This document shows positions 11,421 through 23,600 of a stretch of DNA of 64,000 bases, in pieces. Location of the stretch: NCBI GenBank assembly GCA_009823395.1, contig CM020502.1, forward strand, positions 14,961,444-15,025,443, read 5' to 3'. Made by a program: the position numbers and the translations under genes. Numbering within the stretch: the stretch's first letter is position 1; each line of letters begins with the position of its first letter. The notes under the pieces were generated by a model. That model made no database searches. It worked only from the letters and a program-made list of their open reading frames with translations, and was not told the origin of the DNA. Origin of the DNA: Thamnaconus septentrionalis (Eukaryota > Chordata > Actinopteri > Tetraodontiformes > Monacanthidae).

Positions 11421-14400
11421 ATGACAGACTTCTCCACTATCTACAAACTGAGCTTGCTTGCACTTATGTGCCTCGCACAAGGTAATGCTCGTTTGCCACG
11501 GCGCTGCGTAGGAAAATGCAGCATGTGTATTTTCTGTGCATCGAGATACTCGATACGTCTTTGGGATGTTTTAGCCGAAACCGTCAATATGTCAGTATAT
11601 CTCTGCTACTGTGGTGGATATATTGTAAAGAAATTGAAATCGAAGCAGCATGTTTCCTCTTAGGAAACGCTTCCGTCGTAAAAAAAACAAAAACAAAAAA
11701 CGATTTACTGTACACCCTAAACTGTATATCTTAAGATGTTTGAAATGATGTGCAATATAGCTGTCTTAGAGAGAATTTTACATAAGAAAATAATATGGAT
11801 AAGAATTAGAATGCGACAAACGACTTCCTTTCAGTTTCATCTTTGATCACCGTAATAATGAAGCGCCTCTTTCACGGTGAAATATTTATTGACAGAGCCA
11901 CGATGATCATTTCAAAGCCCAAACTAGCTGTGCATCGAGACTCTAAATCAGAATCAGAATCAGAATCAGAATCAGAAATACTTTTATTTATCCCGAAGGA
12001 AATTCTTTTCGTAAAAGGATTCCAGTCAACTTAAGAAATGTACATAAAATATAGAAGCATGCAACTAACTAAGTAAAAATAAAAACAATAGAAAATTAAG
12101 TAGCTAACAGAAAAAAATGGCATAGTGCCAAGTGCAAATTTTAACAGTTAAGATGAAATAAAAATAAAGAGCATATGACTAAAAGATAGTGTAAAATGTT
12201 TGGATGTATGCATGTGGATATATATGGCAGACAGTGATTTTACAATGAGGAATTATATAGTTTAATTGCCACAGGAAGAAAAGATCTTCTGTGGCGCTCA
12301 GTCTTTGAGGTGGGGAGTCTAAGTCTCCCGGTCCGTGTGCTTCTGTGTTGGACCAGGAACTGATGGAGGGGATGGGTGGTATTTTCCAGAATACTTCGCA
12401 GTTTCTGAAGCATACGCCTCTCCATCACTGACTCCAAGGAGTCCAGCTTCACTCAATGACGTCCCCAGCTTTGCGGATGAGTTTGTTGAGCCTGTTTGAG
12501 TCTGCGACCTTCAATCTGCTGCCCCAGCACACCAAAGCAAACAAGATAGCACTTGAGACCACAGACTCATAAAACATTCTCAACATAGTCCGGCAGATGT
12601 TAAATGACCTGAGCCTCCTCAGGAAGTAGAGGCGGCTCTGGCCTTTTTTGAAAAGGGCATCTGTGTTCCGAGCCCAGTCCAGTTTATTGTCAATGTGGAC
12701 TCCCAGATATTTGTATTCCTCCACAGTATCCACACAGGCCCCCTGGATGGAAACTGGGGGCCTCCATAAACTCCATAAACCACCGTCATAAGTCAAAACT
12801 GCCCCATAAATCACATTTCTTTCTATCACTGCAGAAAGTACAATGTGTTTGGAGAGTAACACCAATACATTTTCAGCAGTGTTTTGCCCACAGGATGCAA
12901 TTTGGGATTTTTTTTTTTCATGTTTCATGTTTTATGTAAGCTGTAATTTTATGTACAGAACTTCTATGTGATGGCGAGTACTTTCAATTTCCCACCATAA
13001 TCATCATCAATACAGTTAAAATATTTCACCTTGAACCCAAAACTCATGTAATGATACAGTTTATTATCATAAATAGAATAGCTGTTCCCTTCATTTGCTG
13101 TAGTTAAAGTGAAATACTGTAGTTAAACTCAACCGCAACATTTTGATGTACAACATTTCAGTTACTCGGCCTGCTTTTGTATATATAGACTCTATATATA
13201 CAAAAGCAGGCATAGTCTATATTATAGACTATCCATTTAGTTGTGTTTATTTTACTTCAGTTTAAACACCTTATCCAATTATTTTCTTACATTATATTCA
13301 CATTGAACTAATACTAAGAGCACTATTAATGTGTAAGCTCAGCCCACAGAAAACAGAGCAATAAAGAGCAAATTATTAGGTGGATGCACACAGTGGAATA
13401 TTAAACTACATATGGCACAGACTTAATTTTTTTTTATCTGTAACTAATGTCATTGACCTTGAAACTGCTAAGATGACAAGTCAGAGCACTTAGAAATTGT
13501 CACAATAGTAAAGATTTAAGAAACGTACATTTAGGAATGCAATGCTATAAATGATGGAAACAATGATATTCTTGGTTGACGTTGTTGTATGACTTCATTG
13601 TTTTTCGTTGCCTCCTGTGTTGTGAAGCCTGCAGCAGCAGCTGTCCAGTGTTGGACTGCTGGTTTGTGCAAGAGAGGGTGGGTCGAGGTGGAGGTCTGAC
13701 TGCACCCACAACTCAGGAAAAATCCCTGCTTCACATCAGGAAAAGCAGCCAGAGTGTCGAGCCCAGTGGGATTCCCTCTGACATCAATCCGGAAAAGGTC
13801 TTCTATGTTACTGGTGAGTGCAACTTGCCATTGTGTTTTGTTATTATGTCTGTTACTGAAGTACAGTGGTTTTGAAGTACAGGCAATGCACTGTATATTA
13901 GATGCTTTCAATTTGAATTGTGAGTTTGTCAATTTGATGGACCTGCACACAAACCAGTAGAAAAAAATACCCAGTCAATGCATTTTGTGACGTTAGTGTG
14001 TGTTACCAAAACAAAGAGTTCATTGTGTTCCTCAGTTATTTGATCAACCTAAATGTTGTTCTTGTGTTTCACCGGTGGATGTCTACTTACTCCATATACA
14101 CTTGTTGAGTGTAGACCCAGCAGGGACCCTCTGCCAGCAGGATCTGAACCCACCAAAAGGCTCCATCAGGAAGCCGCTGTGCGAAGTCAACCCCTTCCTG
14201 CCTCAACCGTCCACCCTCAAGTGGGTGTCTCCGCTGACAGACTCCTTGAGAAGCCCCATTTACCTGCAGGCTGAATGGCTCTCCTCCATGCATCAGGGGC
14301 TGAACAAAGAGCTGACGGTTGCCAGTATCATGCGCGCTCCGACAGCAAGCAGAGAGCACAGCGGTAAAGTCTGACCTCATCCCAGTGCAAACAGTCTATT

Positions 14401-17400
14401 TGGACATGAAGTTTATCTCGTGCGTGTAAACGTCGCTTTTCCTGTTCTTCCTTTCTCCAGTGATCTTGAGTGTGACCAGTAAAACACCACTGGCGCAGTC
14501 CAAACTTGGAGAGCCAGTGACGCTGGACTGTGGCTTCTGGGTCGACCCCTCCTCGCCTCTCTCCAGGTCTGGCTTCGCCGTCGAGTGGCGCTACCAGTTC
14601 AGAGGAGAGGGCCGACTGGTGCTGGCTTATAATGGCAAGACAGATCGCTTGGCTGATATTCAGGAGGAAGGGGCCACACTTGACTTTGACGCCGTGCACG
14701 AGAGGGGCGACGCTTCCCTCACGCTGCAAAAAGCAGAAGTGCGCCACTCTGGGATGTACATATGCACGGTGTATCTGCCGTACCTTGTGGCCCAAGTGAC
14801 CATGGAGCTAGAGGTCATAGGTGAGGCATCGATACACTTTATATTTGGTCTGTGTTTGAATTTTTAAAAAAGTAAAAGTTTTAAGTTCGATAACATTAGC
14901 CATGGTTGCTTTTCAGCCCATCAAATATCAGTAATATTTCAGTCAAAGTCACCTTTATTATTGATATAAGTTGTTGGTCTGGATATTATGATAGAAGCGT
15001 CAAAGTCACTAACTGCATTTCCATGACCCGTAGAATTGTGCAAAGCCTAAATATGGCAATAAAAAACTGGTCATGGAAGCAGCTAAACTTGGAAAAACCT
15101 CTCAAATATGGCTAAAAGGTTTTGACGCCCTCATGAGGTGGTTTTTCAGATGTATCCATATAGAGGTATATCACAAAAGTGTCATGGAAACACTTTTTTG
15201 GCATTTACACGTCAGCGGATGTGACGTACGGGGTCACGTGACCAGTTCACTGACCAGTGAAAATGGTGCGTTATGATTGGACGGAGGAGGAGAAGGAATA
15301 TTTTTAACAAGTCATCAAAGAGAAAAATATTTAACAACCATTCTGGACAGCAAACAAACGTAAGCAAACGTAAAACGAGAATTACGGCTTATGGGCTTCA
15401 CACCAGTCAATGGAAACACCTGCAAATCGCAATTGTACTTTGTTGAAATTTTAGAAACATCACCTTTTTTTTTTTTTTTTTGCAAAAACTCTCATGGAAA
15501 CACAGCGGCTGATACCCTGAGACAAAGTTCTCTACTTTTCTTTGTATTGTAGTTAGAGAAATTTAGAAATATATTGTAAAATGTTGCCATCCACTCTTGA
15601 ATTTAAGGATAGCAGCGCCATCTCTGTCTAACTGTACAAGTACAGACTGTCAAGGCTCACATTTACCTTAATATAAGAGCAGTTTTTGAATGTAATGATG
15701 GGACTCAGTTGCTCTGATAATCAATCACCTTGTACTGCTTGAAAAACAGCCTCAAGCAAAAGTCAGACAGCACTGAAATAACTACAAATATGACGACATT
15801 TTCTATTTGAAACTACTTATTAACTATGTAATATTATAATGATATATGTAGTATTCTGATGTCACCATCATGAACGAGTGTTTCCTCCCTCCCTCCCCGC
15901 TCTTCCTCCCTGCTCTCCTCTAGAACCTCCATCCCTCTCTCTCCATCCCTCCCCTCTGCCGCCGGCTGTTCCCGGGCAGATTTTAACAGTTCAGTGCGAG
16001 GCGGCCGGCTTCTCCCCCCTCTCCCTGGACCTGAGCTGGCAGTTCAAAGGCGCCGATGGACAGACCAGGCCTCTCGGGTCGGGCAGTGTAACGGGCCACC
16101 GACAGGCCTGGGACGGGACGTACAGCCAGAGCTCCAGGCTGGACATTGACACCACCACCGTGGAGCTGGGCAGCGGAGGGGAGCTCACTTGTGAGGCAGT
16201 CCATGCAGGTGGCACAAGGATGGCCAGCACCACCGTCACCGTCGTTGGTAATGTCACAGGCTGTGTCGTGTTCTTTCATGGACACTAGATTCTTTTTTGT
16301 TCATAAATGTCATTGTACGCACAAACGAAGAGCAGGTCTACTAGGGCGCCACGAAGCCAAGGCAAGGCAGTTTTATTTATACAGTACATTTAATACACAA
16401 GGCAACTCAATGTGCTTTACATGATTAAAAGTTCAAACATCTGAAAAGCATTGCAAAAACAAAGAACACAGTCTTCAAAGACAAAATGCAGAGAAAAAAT
16501 AAAATAAAATGCATAAATAGAGCAGAAATAAAGGAGGATAGAAATAAAAAGCTGATCATAAAATATAGGATGAACAAAAGCACTCAATTGTAAGCATAAG
16601 AGAAAAGAAGAGTCTTTAACCTGGATTTCAACACATTCACACTGACTTCACTTCTGTTGGCAGCTTCTTCCATTAGTGAGCAGCACCGCAGCTCAATGCT
16701 GCTTCACCATGTGGAGTTTCAAAATAACACAAGCACTCCATGTAGCGTGTTTGGCTTAATGATTATGCAGATTTGGCTGTTTCTGACGCAAACACTGGGC
16801 ATATGGGAAGGACATAGATTATTTAGCACACGCAGTGTGATTAACCAAAGCTGAACCTGATTGCGGCCGTGTTTTGCGTCTTTTTATAGCACCTTGGAAA
16901 GGCAGGCATAAACTTTGCTCAAAACACTTGGAAAATACAGGACACAACAGATAATCACCAGGTTGCAGACGCCAGTAACTGAATTCAAAGCCACTCGTCA
17001 TGAGGCCTTTAATGACTGGAAAGTGAAAGTACATTTTTGTGATCGAGTGGAAAACACCTTGAACAAGCAAACAATGAGAACAAGACAAAGTACACATTCA
17101 CACTGCCAGTCAAGTTTGGACGCACCTTCTTTTGCAATTGTTTTTATCTTTATAACTTTCTACACTGCAGATAAATACTAAAGAAATCAAACATATGAGC
17201 AAGATATGTGCAATTATGCAGAAAAGAAAAACATGTTCAATAACTCTAAATATGCTTTTTATGAAAGGTGACTATTTTGAACAATTGAAATATCAAACGT
17301 GTTTGAGTAATTTTCCACTTCTATTGTTTCCTACATAATTCCATGTGTGTTCATACGTAGTTTAGATGCCTTCAGCGAGAAACTGCCATGTCAATAGTCA

Positions 17401-18270
17401 TGAGAATGAAAGAAAAGACATTCAATTCATAGGCTGTGTCCAAACGTTTCACTGGGCCAAGTGACCCAATAGAACACGAGCATCACAGACAACAGTTCTT
17501 ACCTCCTGTGACAGTGTTCAGTCCTGGTAACAGCTCCGAGGCTGCAGTCCTGCTTTGCTTGCAGTCACTCTGCTCTCCCATTTTCTCTATGTTGAGAACT
17601 GGTCATGTGCCCCCGTCATTTAAGACCTCATTTAAACAATGCAGCCTCCACCAACAGACCTTCATCAGGCATCATATATGCCTGTAATGTAAAAATCTAA
17701 AATGAAAAGCAGGTCAACAAACAGTTGAATGTGACTTAAAGTCAGTGTCTTGTCTGTTCAGGCTTCAGCTCTCCTTCCATTGAGGACTCCATGGCAATGG
17801 TTGGCGTTGCACTTGTGCTTTACGGACTCATCAAGTTTGTCTCTTGGACATTCACCAGCTCAGGTAATAGATCATCCAAAAGTCAATGTGCCAAAAAACA
17901 TTTAATATTTATAAGAATATTTTACATCATCAATCAATGTGGCTGCAAGGTGAAGTACACTATTGAGATAAATCTAAAGTGCAAACATAATAAAATAAAT
18001 TGTATACAAGAAGGAAATTGTATCATATTATGATTCATGCATATGACCCTTTTTTCCCATCTCTCTCTCTGCACATAGACTCAGATGAACCAGAAAAGGT
18101 AATATCATAATTTCATAATGCCACAAAACACACACAAAATTCCTATCTTTACATCATTGTAATGTTTTCCATGTGATATTTGTAATATTATGCAGCTGCC
18201 CCTAGTGTGTGTGCATGTTTGCATTTACCCAAAATATATTCATTTGTTACACTAACAGAAAACCAAGTAA
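11421..18270 (+). CDS. tapbp: Tapasin, MHC class I peptide-loading chaperone
   Basis: Eight coding exons: 11421-11481, 13628-13813, 14115-14363, 14461-14820, 15924-16247, 17762-17863, 18079-18098, 18259-18270, predicting 437 residues (human tapasin 448). All junctions are GT-AG, and exons 1-6 all end in phase 1. Residues 1-20 are a hydrophobic signal peptide. The N-terminal domain has DCWFVQE and PLCEV as in tapasin. Exon 4 (about 166-285) is a V-type Ig domain ending in LPYLVAQVTMELEV. Exon 5 (286-393) is a C-type Ig domain with Cys/Trp/Cys. Exon 6 is the membrane segment (about 404-425) with Lys418 buried in it, the residue tapasins use to hold TAP. The tail ends KKTK, an ER-retrieval KKXX signal. 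The membrane lysine and KKXX favour tapasin over TAPBPR. Tapasin bridges TAP and class I in the ER and edits peptides. Human Cys95, which bonds ERp57, has no counterpart here. Confidence 0.95.
11945..12800 (-). mobile_element. LINE 3' fragment in tapbp intron 1 (probably L2-like)
   Basis: On the minus strand about 12770-12449 encodes the C-terminal part of a LINE reverse transcriptase (EEYKYLGVHIDNKLDW, then LYFLRRLRSFNICRTMLRMF). After a frameshift near 12450 it continues to 12240. The 3' end is a (TCAGAA)n-type tail at 11945-11975. It is 5'-truncated and dead. A fragment of the same family lies at 25404-25760. Confidence 0.8.
12801..13627. other. tapbp intron 1, remainder
   Basis: AT-rich intron. 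It contains a short perfect inverted repeat near 13168-13210 (GCCTGCTTTTGTATATA and its complement). No exon is supported. Confidence 0.6.
15013..15505 (+). mobile_element. Miniature DNA transposon in tapbp intron 4
   Basis: The ends are an imperfect inverted repeat, CTGCATTTCCATGAC and its complement in CTCATGGAAACACAG, enclosing 493 bp. A short frame near 15263-15310 reads MVRYDWTEEEKEYF, suggestive of a Myb/SANT-like protein of PIF/Harbinger elements, but this is weak. A partial copy in the opposite orientation is at 47458-47702. Confidence 0.65.
15506..15923. other. tapbp intron 4, 3' part
   Basis: Nothing recognised except a long pyrimidine-rich tract (about 15880-15920) before the acceptor of the C-type Ig exon. 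Confidence 0.6.
16345..16640. repeat. Interspersed repeat in tapbp intron 5
   Basis: It begins with GGCAAGGCAGTTTTATTTAT and contains AAGGCAACTCAATGTGCTTT, a module I recognise as widespread in teleost genomes. I cannot assign its family from sequence alone. Confidence 0.55.
17099..17456. mobile_element. Tc1-type miniature element, copy 1 (tapbp intron 5)
   Basis: The ends are inverted (CACTGCCAGTCAAGTTTGGA and GTGTCCAAACGTTTCACTGG) and match the terminal sequence of fish Tc1/mariner elements. The inner parts (TTTCTACACTGCAGATA, AAAGGTGACTATTTTGAA) match regions next to both ends of full-length Tc1, so the transposase was deleted. Other copies are at 21486-21830, 43951-44226 and 63463-63830. 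Confidence 0.8.
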
Positions 18271-18820
18271 GGAGCACCCTTCAACTGCCATGGTGACGGG
18301 ACACTGCGTCTTGGTTCTGCGATGAGAATGCATTTTTATACAAGAAAGGAGGTTTTGTTCATCATGAAGCAAACCTAACAGATGCCACACAACAGCTGTT
18401 TTTACAGAAGAAAATGAAATGTAGGATTAGACAAACCGTTTGTGAGTGAGAACTAGTGATGATTTTCTTTCGCTTTCTCTCTAGTTTCTTTCGCTTTTTC
18501 AGATTACGCAGTAGCACTAACAGTCACACTGCATTCATAATGAGAGCTTCTAAAAGGAGTCAGAAATAGAACATTGTGTAAATGGTAATAAACATTACAT
18601 CTGATGCCCTCAGAGACTAAATATAAACAGCATTTGATGCTCTTGGCTAAAATAGAACTGAAGCACATCTCTGAAAGAATAAGTAGATAATATACATGAA
18701 TCAATGGTGGTGTATAATTTAAAATGAACTGTAGATATCTGCATCTTTAAAATGACAGCAAGAATTATTTAAAAATCATTGTGCTCTTTCATGTCTATTA
18801 TTTTTTTTTCTTTAAATAAA
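18271..18820 (+). terminator. tapbp 3' UTR and candidate poly(A) signal
   Basis: The stop codon at 18268-18270 is followed by about 550 bp of AT-rich non-coding sequence. AATAAA at 18815-18820, followed by a T/G-rich stretch, is the best candidate poly(A) signal. Another AATAAA near 18587 could be used instead. Confidence 0.5.
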
Positions 18821-19025
18821 GTGGGGAAACGTAGTTTGTCGTTCCTTTTTTTTGGTGGGGTACCGTAAAGGTGCTGGAAGAAGCGCAATATAAATGCTGT
18901 CGATTTACCATTTTTTATAGTGTGTTGTTAGTTTTTCACACAATGACTTTAATAGAATCTGTACTCTTGTATTATTACTGGTAGTGTACAATCCAAGTTC
19001 TGTCTGCCGAAGAAAATGGTTCACA

Positions 19026-19027
<2 letters not shown>

Positions 19028-19057
<30 letters not shown>
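19028..19057. repeat. Poly(A) run
   Basis: About 30 consecutive A residues, followed by sequence that does not look like a gene copy. Confidence 0.9.
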
Positions 19058-19059
<2 letters not shown>

Positions 19060-19302
19060 AAAATAGAACTAGGGATATCGAACTCAGAATCTTTTCTGGT
19101 TTTCCACAAGATGGCGCTTTAGACTTTGTTATCAATGTTATATTACTTTTTTTTTTCATCTTCAAACATAAAAATTCAAAGTGAGAATTTGGGATGCTTC
19201 ATAAATCCTTCATTTCTAACAAACAAATAAATACATAAATAAAACGTTTTGTAAGTATAATACCCTCTTTCTTTCAAGGTCCAGTGTGTAATATTTGGTC
19301 TG

Positions 19303-19303
<1 letters not shown>

Positions 19304-19388
<85 letters not shown>
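19304..19388. repeat. (GT)n microsatellite between tapbp and daxx
   Basis: About 42 uninterrupted TG units, just after AAGGTCCAGTGTGTAATATT, which resembles a miniature-element end also seen near 24280-24302 and 29741-30051. Confidence 0.95.
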
Positions 19389-19389
<1 letters not shown>

Positions 19390-20613
19390 AGGGAGAAAGC
19401 GAGACGGAAGTCGCAGTAGAGAGAAACCTACCAATCAAAAATAGCCTTGCTGAATTTGAACCATCGGCTGACCATTCAGAAGGCTTGATGCTGTCGTGAC
19501 TTTAGCGCGTGTTCTTCAGTTGTCGACACAGCACAGTCAAGTTAACCACCATTCTTTTAGTTGCTTAGAATTTTAAATTGTTTGTTTAATAGGAATCGGG
19601 ACTTTTTCGAGTTTTCTACGCGACCTTATATAAAAAAAAAACCGCGTGGATTTCATCGGGCTTCGCTGTTTCTCTGACTGAACCAAACACGATTTTTGTC
19701 TTGCCGCTAACTAGCTGCCCAGTGCTAATGGAATGCTAAGTGGAACACAGAATTATCCAATGCGTCATGCTACCTTGGTACTTTGCATTAACCCGAAGAA
19801 CACAGGAGATCGGTATGTGTGAGGATGACACCCTCTGAAATTGTTGACACAATCCTGTCTGTGCGATTCTTTTTGTTGTACTTCCTGTTTGTCTTATTGT
19901 TGTTATCAAGCTCCGATCGCTCAGCTTCGCCCAAGTTTCCACAAGTGTTTCTTGTTGTCGCGTCCCCCCTTTTGGTCCCCAAACGTGCCCATTAATCATA
20001 GCTTCATTCCCGAATGTGCAGTTTTAACATCCGTGTGCTTGAACCTCGGGGTGTGTAATTAATACACTCACTGTCCCGTGCGAAACTTGCTGCCAGGTGT
20101 CTTTAGGTTTCGTTTATGCCCCCCGGTTGCCGACGCACTTAACAAACATGTAATGGCACAGTCCTCGAGTAAGAACGCGTCAAAATCTCATTAAATATGT
20201 CATTTTGTATTCTAATTGAGTTTTATGTGACTGTCTCACACTGCCAATCTTTACACAGACCTGGAATTCCAGGTCTGGAATTGGCCACCAGAAGGCTGAA
20301 GGAGGAAATGTGAAAGTAAAACACATCGAGTGAAATTTAAGCTTCTCCTCCTCTACAATGTTCCGTATCCGTCTGTGGTCATTTTCACGCTGTGTTGTGT
20401 TGCTCACTGGGTGCTTCACTCCAACAACATTTATGTTGTTTTTACCTCCTTTGTGCATCGCCAATACAGTTCCAATTTTGACAGCGGAATGTTTCAGCTT
20501 GATGTGCTTTGGCTTCCTTGATGTTTTCTTTTCTTCCTTTTCTTTTCTTCCTTTTTTGTCCCTCGTAAGGGCAGAAATAGCAGACAGTTTGGACGGTGGT
20601 GTCTTCTGCCTCA
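19389..20613 (+). promoter_or_regulatory. daxx upstream region with probable 5' UTR
   Basis: The region is richer in GC than its surroundings. It contains a pyrimidine tract ending in GGGCAG at 20569-20574, which could be the acceptor of the first coding exon (5' UTR from 20575). A non-coding exon further upstream is therefore possible, but I could not fix its donor. The start site is not determined. Confidence 0.4.
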
Positions 20614-23600
20614 ATGGCAGACACTATAATAGTGCTTGATGGTGGTGACGACGAGGCCAGCCCGCAACCCTCCTGCTCCGCCTCGCCCTCCCAGCCGGAA
20701 GCCAAACATGCTCCGTCGAGCTCAGCGAGTGCAGCTCAGCCTCCGCAGAAGGCCGGACGTCAGCAGGCGGAGAACGACAGGCACTTCACTGAGGTGAGCG
20801 CCGGCCGACGCCCGAGTGGCCCCCGTCCACGTCCTGCGGCACCTTCTCATCCCTTCTGCTCTCTCTCTCTCTCTCTCCTCCCAGTTTGTGGAACACTGCT
20901 CAGCCATAATTCAGGAGCACCCGGAGGTCTTGACATATCTCCGGAGCCAGCACGCCAAGGCCTCGCCCGACTTCCTGTCATCGGTGGAGTTCAGAAACAC
21001 CTTGGGCCGCTGTTTTTCTCGTACAAAGAAAAAGAACTCCAAGATTTACGTTTATATCAACGAGCTGTGCACTGTGCTGAAGCAGCATTCGGCCAAGAGG
21101 AAGCTAACCGCCGTCAAAGTCGAGTCTGGGCCCTGCAACCTGGCGGGCGCTCACCAGTCTACCTCTGCCGTGGCGGCGGGCGGCGGCCGGGCTTCGGCGG
21201 GAGGCGGACGGCGAGGGCAGCGGCGGAGCCCGATCGCGGACGACCACGAGCCGTCCACCTCGAGCGGTCAAGAGGCTGGAGTGCACGCAAAGAAGGAAGC
21301 GGAGGAAGCGGAGAAAAAGAAGAGGAGGGCGTCCCAGAAACAGGTCAGGGCTGAACTTTGCTGGTTTTAGCTTTTTGACTGATAAAGACCTTGTGCGATA
21401 TCATTCACGTGCTTATCGTTGAAGTGGTATCGAGCTGCGGGATGGAAGGAGGGGCCGACTTTTGTTGCTGTTTCAATCGTTGAACACACACTGAAAGTTT
21501 GGACACACAGTCTCATGGAATTCTTTTTTATCGTTCCAACTTTCTACACTGCAGATACTGAAGACATCAAATATATGAGCAAGATATATGTCATTATGCA
21601 ACTAAGAAAAACACATTCACTAAGTCTAAATATGCTTTTTATGAAAGGTGGCTACTTTGAAGAATTTAGATATAAATGTTATTTGACAGTTTAATTGTTT
21701 CTTCCATAATTCCATGGATGTTCATACGTAGTTGTGATGCCTTCAGTGAGAAACAGCCATGTCAATAGTCATGAGAATAGAAGAAAAGTCATTCAATCCA
21801 TCAGGAGTGTCCAAACTTTTGCCGCCAGTGTCTTCCAGGCAAGCACAAACTGCCCCTCACTGCTGGTGTCTTGATTTTCTCAGATTGCCTACCTGGAGAA
21901 CCTGCTGAGGCTCTACAACGAAGAGATCCACCGCCTCCAGCTGACGGAGCTCAGCTTGGACGACCTGGCGTCCGAGGACTCTCTGCACATCCAGGAGCAC
22001 AAGCTCAAGCGCAAGGTCCGCGCGGCAGTCGCCAGCAACTCGGCAGCAGCTCGGCAATCTGGAAGTGTCTGACAATGACGACCGTCAATGTTTCTCTTCC
22101 ACCTCATTAGATAATAAAGATTTATGAAAAGCTGTGCGAACTGAAGTCCTGCAACACCCTGACAGGCCGAGTCATTGAGCAAAGGATCCGCTACACAGCC
22201 ACTCGCTACCCGGAGATCAACAAGAAGGTGAGTCACTATATTTTATTTTATTTTATCCTGATTTGTAGGCTACTGTTCTATGATGTCAGTTCAATCGGAT
22301 TAAAAATGCCTCACTACACACTGTCACTGGAAGGTCCTGATCCCATTTTGAGTGGCGGCCCGTCCTCAGTGCGTTGGGCACTGCGTTGCCCACATTGAAG
22401 GCACCAGCAGTCTGCAGCCTTGATCGCCTAGATCGCTGGCGCTGTGGCGTTACGAACTGGGCCTGTAGTGAAACTATCACAGCAAAAGGAAGGCACGATG
22501 AGGAACCATTTTATACAGTAACAAAATAAATTCAAGTTAAATAATTGTTAACAAGTGCAAGTGGAAGTGCAGCTTCATTTTCTGTTTCTGGAAAATGAGA
22601 CAACTCTGCTGACGAAGACGACTTCTCCTGATGAACACCTGTCGCATGTATATGCACATCATGATCGGACCGTTTCACTTGTGTCCATGTAAACGCTGGA
22701 TTCTTAATATCCAATCCATCAAGTTTTTCATCGAATTAAGACGCTTTGCGCACGTCAACATAGCGAGTGAGCAGGTCTCGCTGCAGCTAAACTACTGTAA
22801 AACTAACTGGAATGTTAATAAAATCAAGAATGGTACACAGACAGACTGAGCCTGACTCTACAGCACACCAGGGGCCTCGTGCTCCTGCTTGGGCTCAGAT
22901 GTATTAGAGCTGAAGGGACGGCAGATGTGATGTGTTGTGTTCAGAGGAGATTACAAATGGAGAGGTTTGAGTAAAAAGCCTCATCAGAGACCATCGGGAC
23001 CACCGCAGTGGTTCAAATATATACAGTTCATCTGCAGGTCACAGCTTTTCTCTTTTCCTGAAGTCCTCATGTGCTTCAAGTTCAAAGTGAGCTGACCAGC
23101 TGCTGCTGCTGCTCTCAGCTTAGACCCATGTCAGCATCATGCATCTGTGATGCACCACAGTGCTCTCAGAATCAGCCTCAAGTTTAGTTCAGTGACGTCG
23201 TCAACGGTTACCCACACGCTGTACGTGCACTACTGGATGTTTGAACAACAAACAACAAAATCATTTCAGTCTCTGGCAACTAATCAATGACAATAAGAAT
23301 TGAGATGGAGTAAAAGTTTAGGTGTGAGAACTTTATTCAACTGCTGTATAACCATCAAATCAACCATACGCAGAATACAGGTTTACTCCTGAGGTCAAGT
23401 CTTTCATGTTTTGACTGAAGCCACTGTGTTCCATAGGAGGCACTGAAAATAAAACCTAGACGTGCATCAGCCCGAATGAGCCATACTGCGGCTTTCCTGT
23501 GCCCTTCTGTCCTCCGATCAGATCGAGCGCTTCATCAACAGTCCGGAGGCGAGGGACAACCCTCCCGACTACCCGGACATCCACAGGCAGATCTCCCGCG

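Noticed and set aside
12449..12928. 159-residue minus-strand frame as a host gene in tapbp intron 1
   Set aside because: It is the C-terminal end of a LINE reverse transcriptase with a frameshift and a microsatellite 3' tail, so it is not a host gene.
18484..18500. IRF-like AGTTTCTTTCGCTTTTTC downstream of tapbp
   Set aside because: It lies in the 3' UTR, spacing does not fit a strict ISRE, and the surrounding T-rich sequence makes chance matches likely.
20303..20322. GAAATGTGAAAGTAAAAC as an ISRE for daxx
   Set aside because: The spacing between GAAA repeats is wrong for the consensus and the daxx start site is unknown, so it is not supported.
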